Positions 10,430 through 19,083 of a stretch of 64,000 bases of DNA are shown piece by piece. Source of the DNA: a bacterium (lineage in GTDB: Bacteria; Electryoneota; RPQS01). Each line of letters begins with the position of its first letter. Within the stretch, counting starts at the first letter, position 1. Location: the NCBI GenBank assembly GCA_016703065.1, contig JADJCU010000005.1, positions 215,605-279,604 on the forward strand. The letters run 5' to 3'. The position numbers and the translations under genes were made by a program. The notes under the pieces were generated by a model. That model saw nothing but the letters and a program-made list of their open reading frames with translations. It was not told where the DNA came from and made no database searches.

Positions 10430-12214
10430 CTATCCATGCTCCCGTCGCGATACACTTCCTTTCCATCCTCCCGAATAATCTTGATGATGCGCTGCTCGCC
10501 GCGTACGGAATTCCCGATGACGATCTCTTCTATCCGCTCAAGGTCCGCATATCTGACGACGCCCTCTATCGCGCGGCCGCTATGAATCTGCTGGTCACGC
10601 CACACACCGGGCAGAAGTCCGCACGAGAGCGCGGGCGTAATCCACTGGCCGCCAACGCGAAACATCATACTGGACAGAGTTCCCTCTGTGAATTCATCCC
10701 GCATGTTCAAAAACAAACCTTCGTGAGCGCCAAGCGCGCGCGCGCCCGCCCGCGTCGCAATCTTCTCGGGCCGAATCGTCGTCTTATGATAGAGACGCGG
10801 GTCTTCAGGGTCAGTTCGCAGTTGCGGTATCATCACGGCCACACCTGCCTCCGGCCAGCCCAGTTCTTCCGGAAGCAGCGTCGTCATCACATCATCGCCG
10901 TTCACGTCGGGCCGAATGCGATTGGGTTGTTCACCCAACGTCTTCCTTAACCCGCGCAGCGCGATTAGAATCGCTTTGATTGGAAACGGTCTGGAAAAAT
11001 ATTCGCAAGAGTGCTTCAGCCTGCGCAAATGACTGTGCAAATTTCGATAGCCTGTTCCCGGCTCCCAGCGGAAAGCCTCGTACAGTCCAAATGCCTGTGC
11101 TCGCCGCTTGACAAATTGCGCCTTGAGCAACACCTCATCCCACTCCGCTTCCGGTTGACTATCCGATACGATACCCGATCCGATTCCCAACGTCGCCACG
11201 CTCCCGTTAATCTCAAGCGTGCGGATCGCCACATTGCTGATGAAATCCCCGTTGGGATAGAACAGCGCAATTGTGCCGCAATAGACTCCCGCGGCGTGTG
11301 TTCGAGTTCCTTGATAAGCTCAAGTGCTCTAATCTTGGGCGCGCCGGTTACACTGCCCGGAGGAAACGTCGCCCGAAAGACCTCAAGTAGAGTCGCGTCG
11401 TCGCGCATTTTGCCTTGCACCGTGCTGATCATCTGATGCACGGTCGGATAGCGAAATGCTCTGCACATTCGGGAACGGACACACTGCCGAATGTGCAAAC
11501 GCGGCCGAGATCGTTGCGCATTAAGTCTACGATCATCGTGTTTTCGGCGCGGTCCTTTTCGCTCTGCTCAAGCCTTAGCCGCGCGAACTCGTCATCATCC
11601 CATGACGGCCTGCGCCCCGCAGTTCCCTTCATCGGTGACGTACTGAGGGTGCTTCCCTGTCGGCGCAAGAACAACTCCGGCGAGAGCGAGATAATCTGAG
11701 TTGCGCCCGTATTCACAAACGCCGAGTAGGGCATCGGCACCGCGCGCGAAAGCTGATCAAACGCCGCCAATGCGTCCCCGCTGAAGTCACAGCGCGCCCG
11801 CACCGTGAAGTTAACCTGATAGACATCTCCCGCTCGAATATGCGCGAGCGATTGCCGTACCGCCGCGCAATAGTCCTCGCGACTCGTCTGCACGCGTGGT
11901 TCGCCCAATGTGAACTCGCCCGCGCTGCCGGTCCATTCGATAGGCTCATCATACGCCGCGAACCAGGCCAGCGGCAACGATGAAGGCGGATGAACCGCAT
12001 GTGCGCGATCGGACGCTCGGGCCGCTTCGTAGGTTATCAACCCGATCACATATCGCCCGCAACTCTGCTGCTCCGCGACGATGTCGAGACATGCTCGGAC
12101 ATCCGCATCTGTGCGGGCGCTCCAGATTGCGCGCGCTGCGCCAAACGCCAACCGCTCGAGGCGATTGCGTTCCCCGCCGGGTCGAGTGAATATCGCGGTG
12201 ATCTTCTCAGGCAT
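10426..12214 (-). CDS. pabB: aminodeoxychorismate synthase component I fused to aminodeoxychorismate lyase (frameshifted)
   Basis: Read across shifts near 11460 and 11295 this is one protein of about 590 residues. Part 1 (12214 to ~11230) is PabB: chorismate-binding motifs DVYQVNF, SPELFLRR, MKGTAGR, DRAENTMIVDLMRNDLGR, TVHQMISTVQG, PPGSVTGAPKIRALELI, GVYCGTIALF. It makes 4-amino-4-deoxychorismate with a PabA glutaminase. Part 2 (~11150 to 10426) is a PLP-dependent PabC/BCAT-type domain (FGLYEAFRW, HLRRLKHS, FLNMRDEFTEGTLSSMMF, TPALSCGLLPGVWR), which releases pyruvate to give p-aminobenzoate for folate. Such PabB-PabC fusions are known. Both catalytic motif sets are intact, so the frame breaks look like sequence errors. 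Confidence 0.85.
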
Positions 12215-12253
12215 AGCGAATGAAGATACGAATTCCGCGGCACTCTTTCAAAC

Positions 12254-12284
12254 AAAGACCCGTCGCTGATTGCGACGGGTCTTT
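12254..12284 (-). terminator. intrinsic terminator of the sensor-like gene
   Basis: 13-bp perfect stem (AAAGACCCGTCGC / GCGACGGGTCTTT) with a 5-base loop. On the minus strand it is followed by TTTGTTTG, and it lies 86 bases past the 12371 stop. Confidence 0.85.
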
Positions 12285-12370
12285 CCCTGTCATCCGGACG
12301 TTGCGCGCCTTTGAACGGCGCGGCCGCCGAAGCTATGCGCCGGCTGGCTGACCGGCCAGCGGCAGCGTGA

Positions 12371-14605
12371 TCAAGAGCATCGAGCGGGCGCCATCTTCTG
12401 TAAGTTCAGCTCGCCGTTCATGCCGCGCAGGACTTCACGTGCGAACACCAGATCCCAGCCCGGCTGTCCGACCGCCGGAGGCATGCCCGAGGACCAGCCG
12501 CTTGGAGAGCCGGCCAGCCCATCGTAAGAAAGCGAGAGACACGCGTGCGCATCTGCGAGTGAAAGCGTGTAGCAGACCTGCCCTTGCGTCGCAAGATTCT
12601 CGCGGGCGTGATGTGTGATCGCTTCGAGTGCCATTTTCAATCCGCTTGCATCGCCATGAATCCGACAAGCCTCCTCGCACAGCACCAGTTGCGGCCTATC
12701 CTCAAAGAGACCGGGCTGCAGTTTCTTGACAAACTGCGAAAGCAGCGGCGCAAGGTCGTTCTCTTGCGTATGCCGACCGGCGCCGGTGAGCGCGGAGAGC
12801 TTACGGACCAGATGAGCGGCCTCGCGCGCGGTGCGTTCGATAGCTTGAATATCTCGTGAGGCAGGGCCATCAAGCTCGGCTGCCGCAAGGGACGCATGTC
12901 CCAACACGCCCGTTAGCAAGTTGCTGAACTCGTCCGCTAATTCGCGCGACAACGCGCGCAGTTGTGAATGCGCGGGTGCGGCCGTCTCGAAAGCAAACAT
13001 TGGTGGTGCGGCCTGCGGCTCCGCTTCCACAGTAATAGCCCGCCACGTATTGTCGGCACCGATCTCCGCGCAAACCCGCCACGCCGTTCCGTTAGCGGTG
13101 GTTACGGTACAGCAGGTGTCTTTAGCCGAGCTAATCCATTTCACAAACGACACACTGCCGTCATCGCCCAACCACTTTGCGAACGGCTGCCCGGTTGCCT
13201 GCTGCGGATTCACGCCGAACTGCTCCCAAAACGCGCCGGTGCCAAACAGGATGTTGCCGGTCGTGTCGAGATAGCATGCCGGCTGCGTAATCTGGCACAG
13301 GAAATCCACGCTTGTCTCATCGACCACAGTCTCCTTGACAACTCGCGGCGGCGCTTTGCGCTCTTCCGCGAGAGCGGCTTTCAGCTCTTCGACCTCCTGA
13401 CGGCTCTGTTTCAACGCCTGATCCGTCGTATTCAATTCACTGTGACCTGAGTTGTTGGCATCTGTCAGCTCGCGCACAATTGCGGACAGCCGCGCAATCT
13501 CCTGAACTGCGGCGTTAGTTTCCGCCGCTTGACCGCCGTGCAGCGCGCGGAGCGATGCAAGCTCCTGTTCGAGCGCGTTCGATTTGGCCTGCGCGGTCTG
13601 GCAGTCTATCGTGACCTTTTCCACTTCATTCTGCGCGTCGGTAAGCCGCTGTTCAACGGACGCGCACTTTGCGGACGCGGCCTGATACTCAGGTTTCAGG
13701 CGACCAAGTTCTTTTGCGTGTCACTGAGCTGTTGTTCGAGCACAGAATAGCGCGTCGTAGCCGTTTGATACTCCTGTGAAACCCGCGCGGCCTCCGAGCG
13801 CGCAGCGTCAAGCTGCACTTCGAGGTCCTCGATCATCGACTGGGCGCTCTGCTGCTCGCTCGTGAGCTTCGCGATCTCCAGTTGCATGCGCTCGGTCTCC
13901 TGCACGGCCTGCGTACTGTCGGTCTGCTGCTTCCGCAGTCTGTCCAACTCGTGCTGCAATCGTGCGGACTTCTCGACCGCCTTTTCGGCGCGTTCAAGCG
14001 ACTCTTTCGTGCTCTTCTCGAGCCGCAGCGACTTCTCGGTCACCTTTCGCAGTTGCGCTTCGCGTTGCGCGACCTCTTCGGCCGAATTACGCAGCTTGTC
14101 CTGCAAGTCGGCAAGGGACGAGTTCGCCTTTTCAATCGCCTCGCGCAGCGACTGCGAGTCGCGGTCACGGTCGATCAGCGAGAGGCGGTTCGAGTGCTCG
14201 CGGGTGATATCGAGACAGTGAACGAAGTAGCCAATAAACACACCCTCCTGCCACAAACCCTGCACGTGCAGTTGAGCCCAGAATTGCTTGTCCTTGGTCC
14301 CCAAGTCGACAACCTGTGTGAACCCCCAGTTCGTCCGAGCGCATCGACTGGAGCAGGCTCTCAAACACCCTGCGTTGATCTTCGTTGCGGAAGAACAACA
14401 GGATCGTGCTGCCAAGGAAAGCGTTTCGGGTGAGATCGGTGCGGCCGGTCCGGGCCATGAATTCATCCCACGAGCGCCCCACCACAATCAATTTCGTGTC
14501 CGCCGACACGAGTGCTGCTGCCCCGAAAACGGCATCGAGTGCCGTTTGAGGCACCTGCCGGAGGAGCGGAGTGGTCACATCGTAGGCATTTTGCGACGCT
14601 TCCAT
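12371..14605 (-). CDS. PAS-domain, histidine-kinase-like protein with degenerate kinase core (frameshifted)
   Basis: ATG at 14605 after AGGTGGTG (an in-frame ATG at 14642-14644 has no SD). With frame changes near 14325 and 13690 it gives ~740 residues: PAS domain (ADTKLIVVGRSWDEFMARTG; WAQLHVQGLWQEG), ~250 residues of coiled coil rich in Glu, Lys and Gln, a second PAS (QITQPACYLDTTGNILFG), then a kinase-like core. The dimerisation helix reads ELADEFSNLLTGVLGHASLA; hybrid kinases have AHDFNNLLT here, so the phospho-accepting histidine is replaced by aspartate. The ATP lid/G2 region (GWDLVFAREVLRGMNGEL) also lacks the GTGLGL glycines. It is probably a non-catalytic sensor or scaffold. No response regulator lies beside it. 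Confidence 0.65.
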
Positions 14606-14706
14606 GGGCCGTTCACCACCTATAGAGTTTCGGATTACAATCATTTAGGAAACAACTCGTCCGTAAGATTGCAAAAAACTGGCCAGCTTCCGCGCAGAGT
14701 GTGGGC

Positions 14707-14735
14707 TTGCATCTTGGGAGAATGTGGCGTATATT
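14707..14735 (+). promoter_or_regulatory. sigma70-type promoter for tRNA-Gln
   Basis: TTGCAT (14707-14712), 17-base spacer, TATATT (14730-14735); the tRNA begins 55 bases after the -10 box. Confidence 0.6.
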
Positions 14736-14789
14736 TGTGCTTACCGAAGAGCAAGAGTAGCTTCTCTAAGGCAAGCAGAAACATATTGT

Positions 14790-14864
14790 TGGGGAATCGT
14801 CTAATTGGCAGGACAACAGTCTCTGGATCTGTTAATCGGGGTTCGAGTCCCTGTTCCCCAGCCA
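14790..14864 (+). tRNA. tRNA-Gln (CTG)
   Basis: Cloverleaf with acceptor TGGGGAA/TTCCCCA, T-arm GGGGTTCGAGTCCC, anticodon loop CTCTGGA (anticodon CTG), discriminator G and an encoded CCA at 14862-14864. A serine recombinase gene ends inside its 3' half on the opposite strand, so the 3' end of this tRNA is the likely attachment site of the element to the right. It is the only one of the four tRNAs here with an encoded CCA. Confidence 0.9.
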
Positions 14865-16398
14865 TCGGGGACTGAGGCCGTAAGTGGAGACACTTACGGC
14901 TTCGTCGTTTATGGCATCAGCGTTTCTAAGGGCTATAATGTCAAAGGGTTTACGATAGACTGGTGTGATGACGCCGTCTTTGTAAAAAGAGTTCGATACG
15001 ACGCATTCTATCAGCCTGCGTTTTTCGCTATTTGTCTGTTCTCCATAGAGTTCGCTGGCTCGCTGGGCAAGCTCAAGTAACCGGATGCCTAGATCTGCGT
15101 AGTTCGTGTTCGCATTTTGGTGTTTCTCGATCTTGCGCAGGATTGAAGCCTGCTCCGCCCGCCACTCTTTGGCCTTTCGCTCGAAGTATTCGGCGGTGAC
15201 GGCCCCATCGAGCTTATCCTCGTACATCGCGTCCAGTCGGGACTGAAGCTGCCGGTGGCGGCTCTGTAAAGCCTTTACCGCCTCATCATGGTGCTGCTTC
15301 TCGTCGGCATGCCCTTCCCGCAAGACTTGTACAATTGCGGGCATCAATTCATCAGGAATTCTAGCAGCGTTGAGGATTTTTCCAAACTGAACGGCTGCTT
15401 CTTCTTCTTTGAGCCAATCGCTCTTGCAGCTGTTTAGATAAGCTGCGCAGTGGTAATAGACGTGCTTATGTTTCTTGATTTCGGCAATCATCGCATGACC
15501 GCAATGTCCGCATTTCATCAACCCTTGAAACGCCCATGTGTGTTTCTCTTTCGTCGTTTTGGCGCTACCGTTCAACGCAAGTTGTGCTTGAACCTGTTCG
15601 AACAGTTCTCGCGAGATAAGCGTCTCATGTACACCTTGATGCAGCTCGCCTTTCCACTTAAATTCGCCGTAATAGAGGGAGTTGGTCAGGATCTTCTGAA
15701 TCGTTGTTTTACGCACAGGGTTGCCGGTTTCTTTGTATTGCAGCCCAAGCTCAGTTGAACGACCCGCAAGGTCTTGAAGTGAGTACTTACCTGTCGCATA
15801 GAGTTCAAAGAGCTTGACGATGCCCGGAGCAACATTCACATCAACTTCTATAACTCGCTTGCCGTCGCACTCTGAGTGACGATAACCCAGCGGACGTTTC
15901 CCCCGGATAATGGCCTTGTCGAACTTTCTCGGCAAGGCCTTTCTTTACCTCTTCACTCAAGTTGTCGATGTAGTTTTTTGCCATCAACACCTTGATGCCG
16001 TGCATGAACTTCTCTGATGACCGAGACTCATCCGAAAGAACTGTACCCTCTTTCACGAGATGTATTTCTACATTCAATTCATCAAGGGTTACCCAATCGC
16101 GCAAGTTGCGCAGCAGGCGATCTGTTTTTTCAACAAGAATGACGCGACAAGGTTCTGTACCATTCCGTTGGGCTTGTTGCTTGCGCAGAAACATGATCAT
16201 CTTTGTGAACTCCGTCCGCCCGGCCTGCTTGGCTGTTTCGATATCTTCATATTCTTGAACAATCGCATAGCCTTGACGCTCGGCGTAATTCCGCAACAGG
16301 CCACGTTGCGCCTCAACAGAGAAACCTTTCTCATGCTGCTCTTTGGATGAGACGCGAGCATAAATAACCGCCTTACGATGGCCGGTGAAGCTAGACAT
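14832..16398 (-). CDS. large serine site-specific recombinase (one frameshift)
   Basis: ATG at 16398. Residues 1-140 are the resolvase catalytic domain with nucleophile serine in VIYARVSSKEQ, and EKTDRLLRNLRDW later. The frame shifts at a run of five C at 15900-15904; removing one base restores GHYPG-KRPLGY. The rest is the recombinase domain (TTIQKILTNSLYYGEF), a zinc-ribbon (MKCGHCGHAMIAE ... YYHCAAYLNSCKS) and a coiled-coil tail, ~520 residues in all, normal for a large serine integrase. The last residues (GNRDSNPD) are coded by the antisense of tRNA-Gln, so the 3' end runs into the tRNA. It probably integrates and excises the 14.8-19 kb element. The start is preceded by an ACATGTAC site that may control it. 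Confidence 0.85.
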
Positions 16399-16404
16399 GT
16401 ACAG

Positions 16405-16575
16405 CTACTTCTTTGCTGAGAGGTCGTTTTCGATCAGCCGTGCAACGTAACGCTGAAGCGAGGTTTCTTGCTCGACGACGCGGTGACGGAGTCGTTTAAG
16501 CAGGTCCACAGGGATGCGAATGTGGAGCATCTTCTCCTGCTGCTTCGAGGCAATGACCTTCGTTGACTTAGGCAT
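16405..16575 (-). CDS. small ribbon-helix-helix-like protein
   Basis: 56 residues, ATG at 16575 after GAAAG; ends six bases before the recombinase start. It contains KMLHIRIPVDLLKRLRHRV (beta-strand then helix, as in CopG/Arc DNA-binding proteins) followed by LQRYVARLIENDL. It resembles the product of 16974-17168 in layout and at its C-terminus. Likely a DNA-binding regulator or excision factor of the element; this is inferred from size, fold pattern and position. Confidence 0.6.
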   Translation of the reverse strand: MPKSTKVIASKQQEKMLHIRIPVDLLKRLRHRVVEQETSLQRYVARLIENDLSAKK

Positions 16576-16660
16576 GTTTAACACTTTCACTTGATTGAAT
16601 GCTTGTCCGTACAGTAACACAGTTACTTCGGCAAGTCAAGCAAAATGAGCTATGGGAGTG

Positions 16661-16710
16661 TTAGATTAACATGTCATAAAGCGCGACATGTCAAACACAT
16701 GTACAGTCTT
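16661..16710. promoter_or_regulatory. cluster of ACATGT sites between two element operons
   Basis: ACATGTC, GACATGTC and ACATGTACA occur within about 35 bases at 16669-16703, just after the end of the 16691-16981 gene and upstream of the RHH gene at 16575. The same core occurs at the recombinase start (16394-16403) and as full palindromes near 17348. Probably operator sites of an element-encoded regulator. Confidence 0.35.
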
Positions 16711-16981
16711 TGATTACCTGACAACCGTCACCTGTAGAGGCAAGAGTCCAAACTTCGCATTCCACATACTCTTCCCCGCCTTCATAGGGCACCCACAACC
16801 ATTCAAAGCGAAGAAGTGCTCTGTCTGCCCAAGAACGCAAGGTATTGAAATAGCCTAGCAGGTTGGAAGCAGACTGTTGATGCTCATATGAACGAAGCGG
16901 GCTGCCGCTCCAATTGCCAAAGACCTGTTCGAGTTCACTTGTATAGACAGAATCTGCATCAGGCGCGAAATTGTCAGCCAT
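16691..16981 (-). CDS. unknown small protein of the integrated element
   Basis: 96 residues, ATG at 16981 with AGGAG nine bases upstream. Starts MADNFAPDADSVYTSELEQ; acidic, with a Trp-rich middle (SWADRALLRFEWLWVPYEGG) and three cysteines near the C-terminus (CQVIKDCTCV). I do not recognise a family. The start overlaps the end of the upstream small gene by eight bases, so the two form a translationally coupled pair, in the manner of a regulator with its partner or of an antitoxin-toxin pair. The latter is only a possibility. Confidence 0.55.
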   Translation of the reverse strand: MADNFAPDADSVYTSELEQVFGNWSGSPLRSYEHQQSASNLLGYFNTLRSWADRALLRFEWLWVPYEGGEEYVECEVWTLASTGDGCQVIKDCTCV

Positions 16982-17168
16982 CTTGAAGCTCCTGCTTTTT
17001 TGTCGAGGAAGAGTTTGCTCGCAAATCATCCTCTACAAGTTTTACGAGATAGTTCTGTATCGTAACTCGTGTTCGAGCGACACGCAGTCTAAGCTTCGCG
17101 TGGGACTTAGGCGTGAGGTGAAAGTGCAGATACTTTCTCGATTTCTTGCTTACTTTAATGTTGGACAT
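16974..17168 (-). CDS. small ribbon-helix-helix-like protein
   Basis: 64 residues, ATG at 17168 after AAAGAGA. Contains RKYLHFHLTPKSHAKLRLRV and TIQNYLVKLVEDDLRAN, matching the strand-helix-helix order of short RHH regulators and similar in layout to the 16405-16575 product. Basic (many Lys and Arg), consistent with DNA binding. Overlaps the next gene by eight bases. A plausible repressor acting at the ATGTACAT palindromes 180 bases upstream. Confidence 0.55.
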   Translation of the reverse strand: MSNIKVSKKSRKYLHFHLTPKSHAKLRLRVARTRVTIQNYLVKLVEDDLRANSSSTKKQELQDG

Positions 17169-17277
17169 TGCAATCTCTTTTTCAAATTGGCTCTCTGATC
17201 GAACGTGACCAACATATGCAATTTGCTTTCACAGTCAAGGGCATACCTTCAATTAGTCGCCACGCAACTAAATAGAC

Positions 17278-17306
17278 TTGACAAAGCTACAAGCGAGACG
17301 TATATT
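17278..17306 (+). promoter_or_regulatory. consensus sigma70-type promoter inside the element
   Basis: TTGACA (17278-17283), 17-base spacer, TATATT (17301-17306). It points rightwards to the gene at 17698. A perfect palindrome begins 42 bases downstream of the -10 box, a usual place for a repressor site. Confidence 0.7.
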
Positions 17307-17347
17307 CTAGTGAAGCGGACGAGCCGGTGTGAGAAATGCAGAGAGAA

Positions 17348-17411
17348 AGAGATGTACATCTCTATTTTAAGACTCAAGGCTCGCATTTTTCAAAAAGAGA
17401 TGTACATGTTT
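17348..17411. repeat. ATGTACAT palindromes, likely operators
   Basis: AGAGATGTACATCTCT at 17348-17363 is a perfect 16-bp palindrome; AGAGATGTACAT recurs at 17396-17407. The surrounding 17200-17690 is AT-rich, has no convincing gene, and otherwise holds only short A/T runs. Confidence 0.5.
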
Positions 17412-17697
17412 CCAATTCCAAGTAGGCAGCTTAACTTATACATCTTTCTGTTGAAAGAGCAGAAAATAATAATAAAGTAATGCGAATGGCCCAAATAAGA
17501 AGATGACGGATATGGCAGAGAACACCAATGATGACAAAACGAGAGGATAGGGATGATAAACATGTATACCTTTTTCACATGAGATCAGCCGCGAGAGCGG
17601 CTAGGACCCGCCCATTCAACACTCTTTTACCGGAAAGAACTTATAGCCGCCTAATGAGCGGCTACCACGGACAGTCTATATTAAGAGCAGCATTAAC

Positions 17698-18730
17698 ATG
17701 ACAACTTATTCGATTATCGACGCACCCAAAACCCGCCGCCCGCTATTTATGCGCACGAATGGGCTAGGCGCGCCAATAATTGATTTCAACAAGGTTGAGA
17801 TTCATGCGGGCTATCACACGATTTCAATTTCGACATTTGTCAATTTGAGGCATTTGCCTTGTTGGAAAGACTTTCACATTAACAATTGCGGAGAAGTGCG
17901 CGGGGATGATCCACCCAAGACGCTGTGGGAGGTCCATCCACACCTGCGGCTCAGCACAAACAAGTACAATTGCCTTGTCGTCACTTTTGAGCCGCAGGGA
18001 TATTCAGCTGTTGAAGGAGCGATCTCTGCCCATTTTCACGTTGGCCTGAGGCTTGAAAGCTATACAAGTAGAGGTTTGCAATGCCGTAGAAATGCCGAAC
18101 CTCTTTTTACGGGATGATGCGCGGATTCGAATACACGCGTTTGATGTTGCATTTGACATATTTCACGAAGACAGCGATGGAATTAGGAGAAGTCTTGAAC
18201 AGCTTCCCCGAGATCGACGTCTTATCCACAGTGTTGACCTGACCGAGCATCATGTCAAGGCGCGAACGAAACGATGGAAACACGCACTTTCAACATATGA
18301 CCGGGAAGCAAAATCAAATGGATACTTGATCACTCGCGCGGAGTTTCGCAACAGTGATCGTTTGGCTGTGCGCTCGGCTCTTGGTTTAGGGCGCAGCAAG
18401 ATCCCACCAACGCCGGACATGTTAGCAGATAAAATACGACTCTCTTCTTTCTTAGCTAGGTTCTTGGACCGTCATGGGATTTTCCCCACCACCGACATTC
18501 TACCCCTAGAAACGGCGCTTTTGCGGGCAAATGTAATGGGCGGCAAGAAAGCCATGAGAATGTTAGGGAAATATGCAAGTTGGGACGCACGAGGGAAAAT
18601 GCGCGAGCATTCACGGAGACTTTCGAGAATAACCTGTTCGGTAGTGGGGACGTCTGCGCCTCGATCAATTGCTTCGCCGCTATACAACGTTCATGTGGCC
18701 TTGTGGGCGGCTTTTGAGGCGAGTTGGTAA
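17698..18730 (+). CDS. unknown protein, possibly replication-initiator-like (frameshifted)
   Basis: Two overlapping open frames (17698-18117 from ATG, and 18053-18730) appear to be one protein of ~340 residues with a frame change near 18055. The second part has RIRIHAFDVAFDIF, KRWKHALSTYDREAK and YLITRAEFRNSDRL. The spacing of an acidic beta-strand, a basic tyrosine-bearing segment and a second R-x-E strand recalls gpII/RepA-type replication initiators of filamentous phage and small plasmids, but similarity is too weak for a firm call. It is the only large gene on the plus strand of the element and lies downstream of the 17278 promoter. Confidence 0.4.
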
Positions 18731-19031
18731 AACGACGCATCACGGAAATATGAAGGGGCTTGGCGGCAAGAAGGGGCACGAGCGGCGAATTCTTGCAGGC
18801 GAAGGGTATAGCAGATCTCGTTGCGGTGAGTGGCGGCAGGCGGGGCTATAGGCGGCTCTAACGGAAAGGCTCCCAGCCGGTAGAGGTTTGTCTTTGCAAT
18901 CTTGGTCACTATAACGTTTACGCGCCCAAACACTAAGGATCTGAAAATTTTCAGATTTTGCACAGCGATCCTACCACTGAGCAATATTGAAGTGCGGCTT
19001 TGACGTCTACACATGAAAGCAAAACATGCCA
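18731..19031. other. intergenic right part of the integrated element
   Basis: No gene seen. Contains an 18-bp perfect palindrome (18939-18956) and leads into the 19032 hairpin. A copy of the tRNA-Gln 3' end, which would mark the right attachment site, was looked for and not found. Confidence 0.4.
18939..18956. repeat. 18-bp perfect palindrome
   Basis: ATCTGAAAATTTTCAGAT, perfectly self-complementary with an A4T4 centre, in the non-coding gap at the right side of the element. It could be a binding site for a dimeric DNA-binding protein or part of an attachment or resolution site. Confidence 0.6.
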
Positions 19032-19056
19032 AGCGGCCCGGTAATCCCGGGCCGCT
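19032..19056. terminator. hairpin between convergent genes
   Basis: 10-bp perfect stem AGCGGCCCGG / CCGGGCCGCT with loop TAATC; followed by GTTGTTT on the plus strand. It lies 27 bases past the stop of the minus-strand gene at 19084 and probably ends transcription from both sides. Confidence 0.65.
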
Positions 19057-19083
19057 GTTGTTTACAAGATATAGAAGTGTTTG

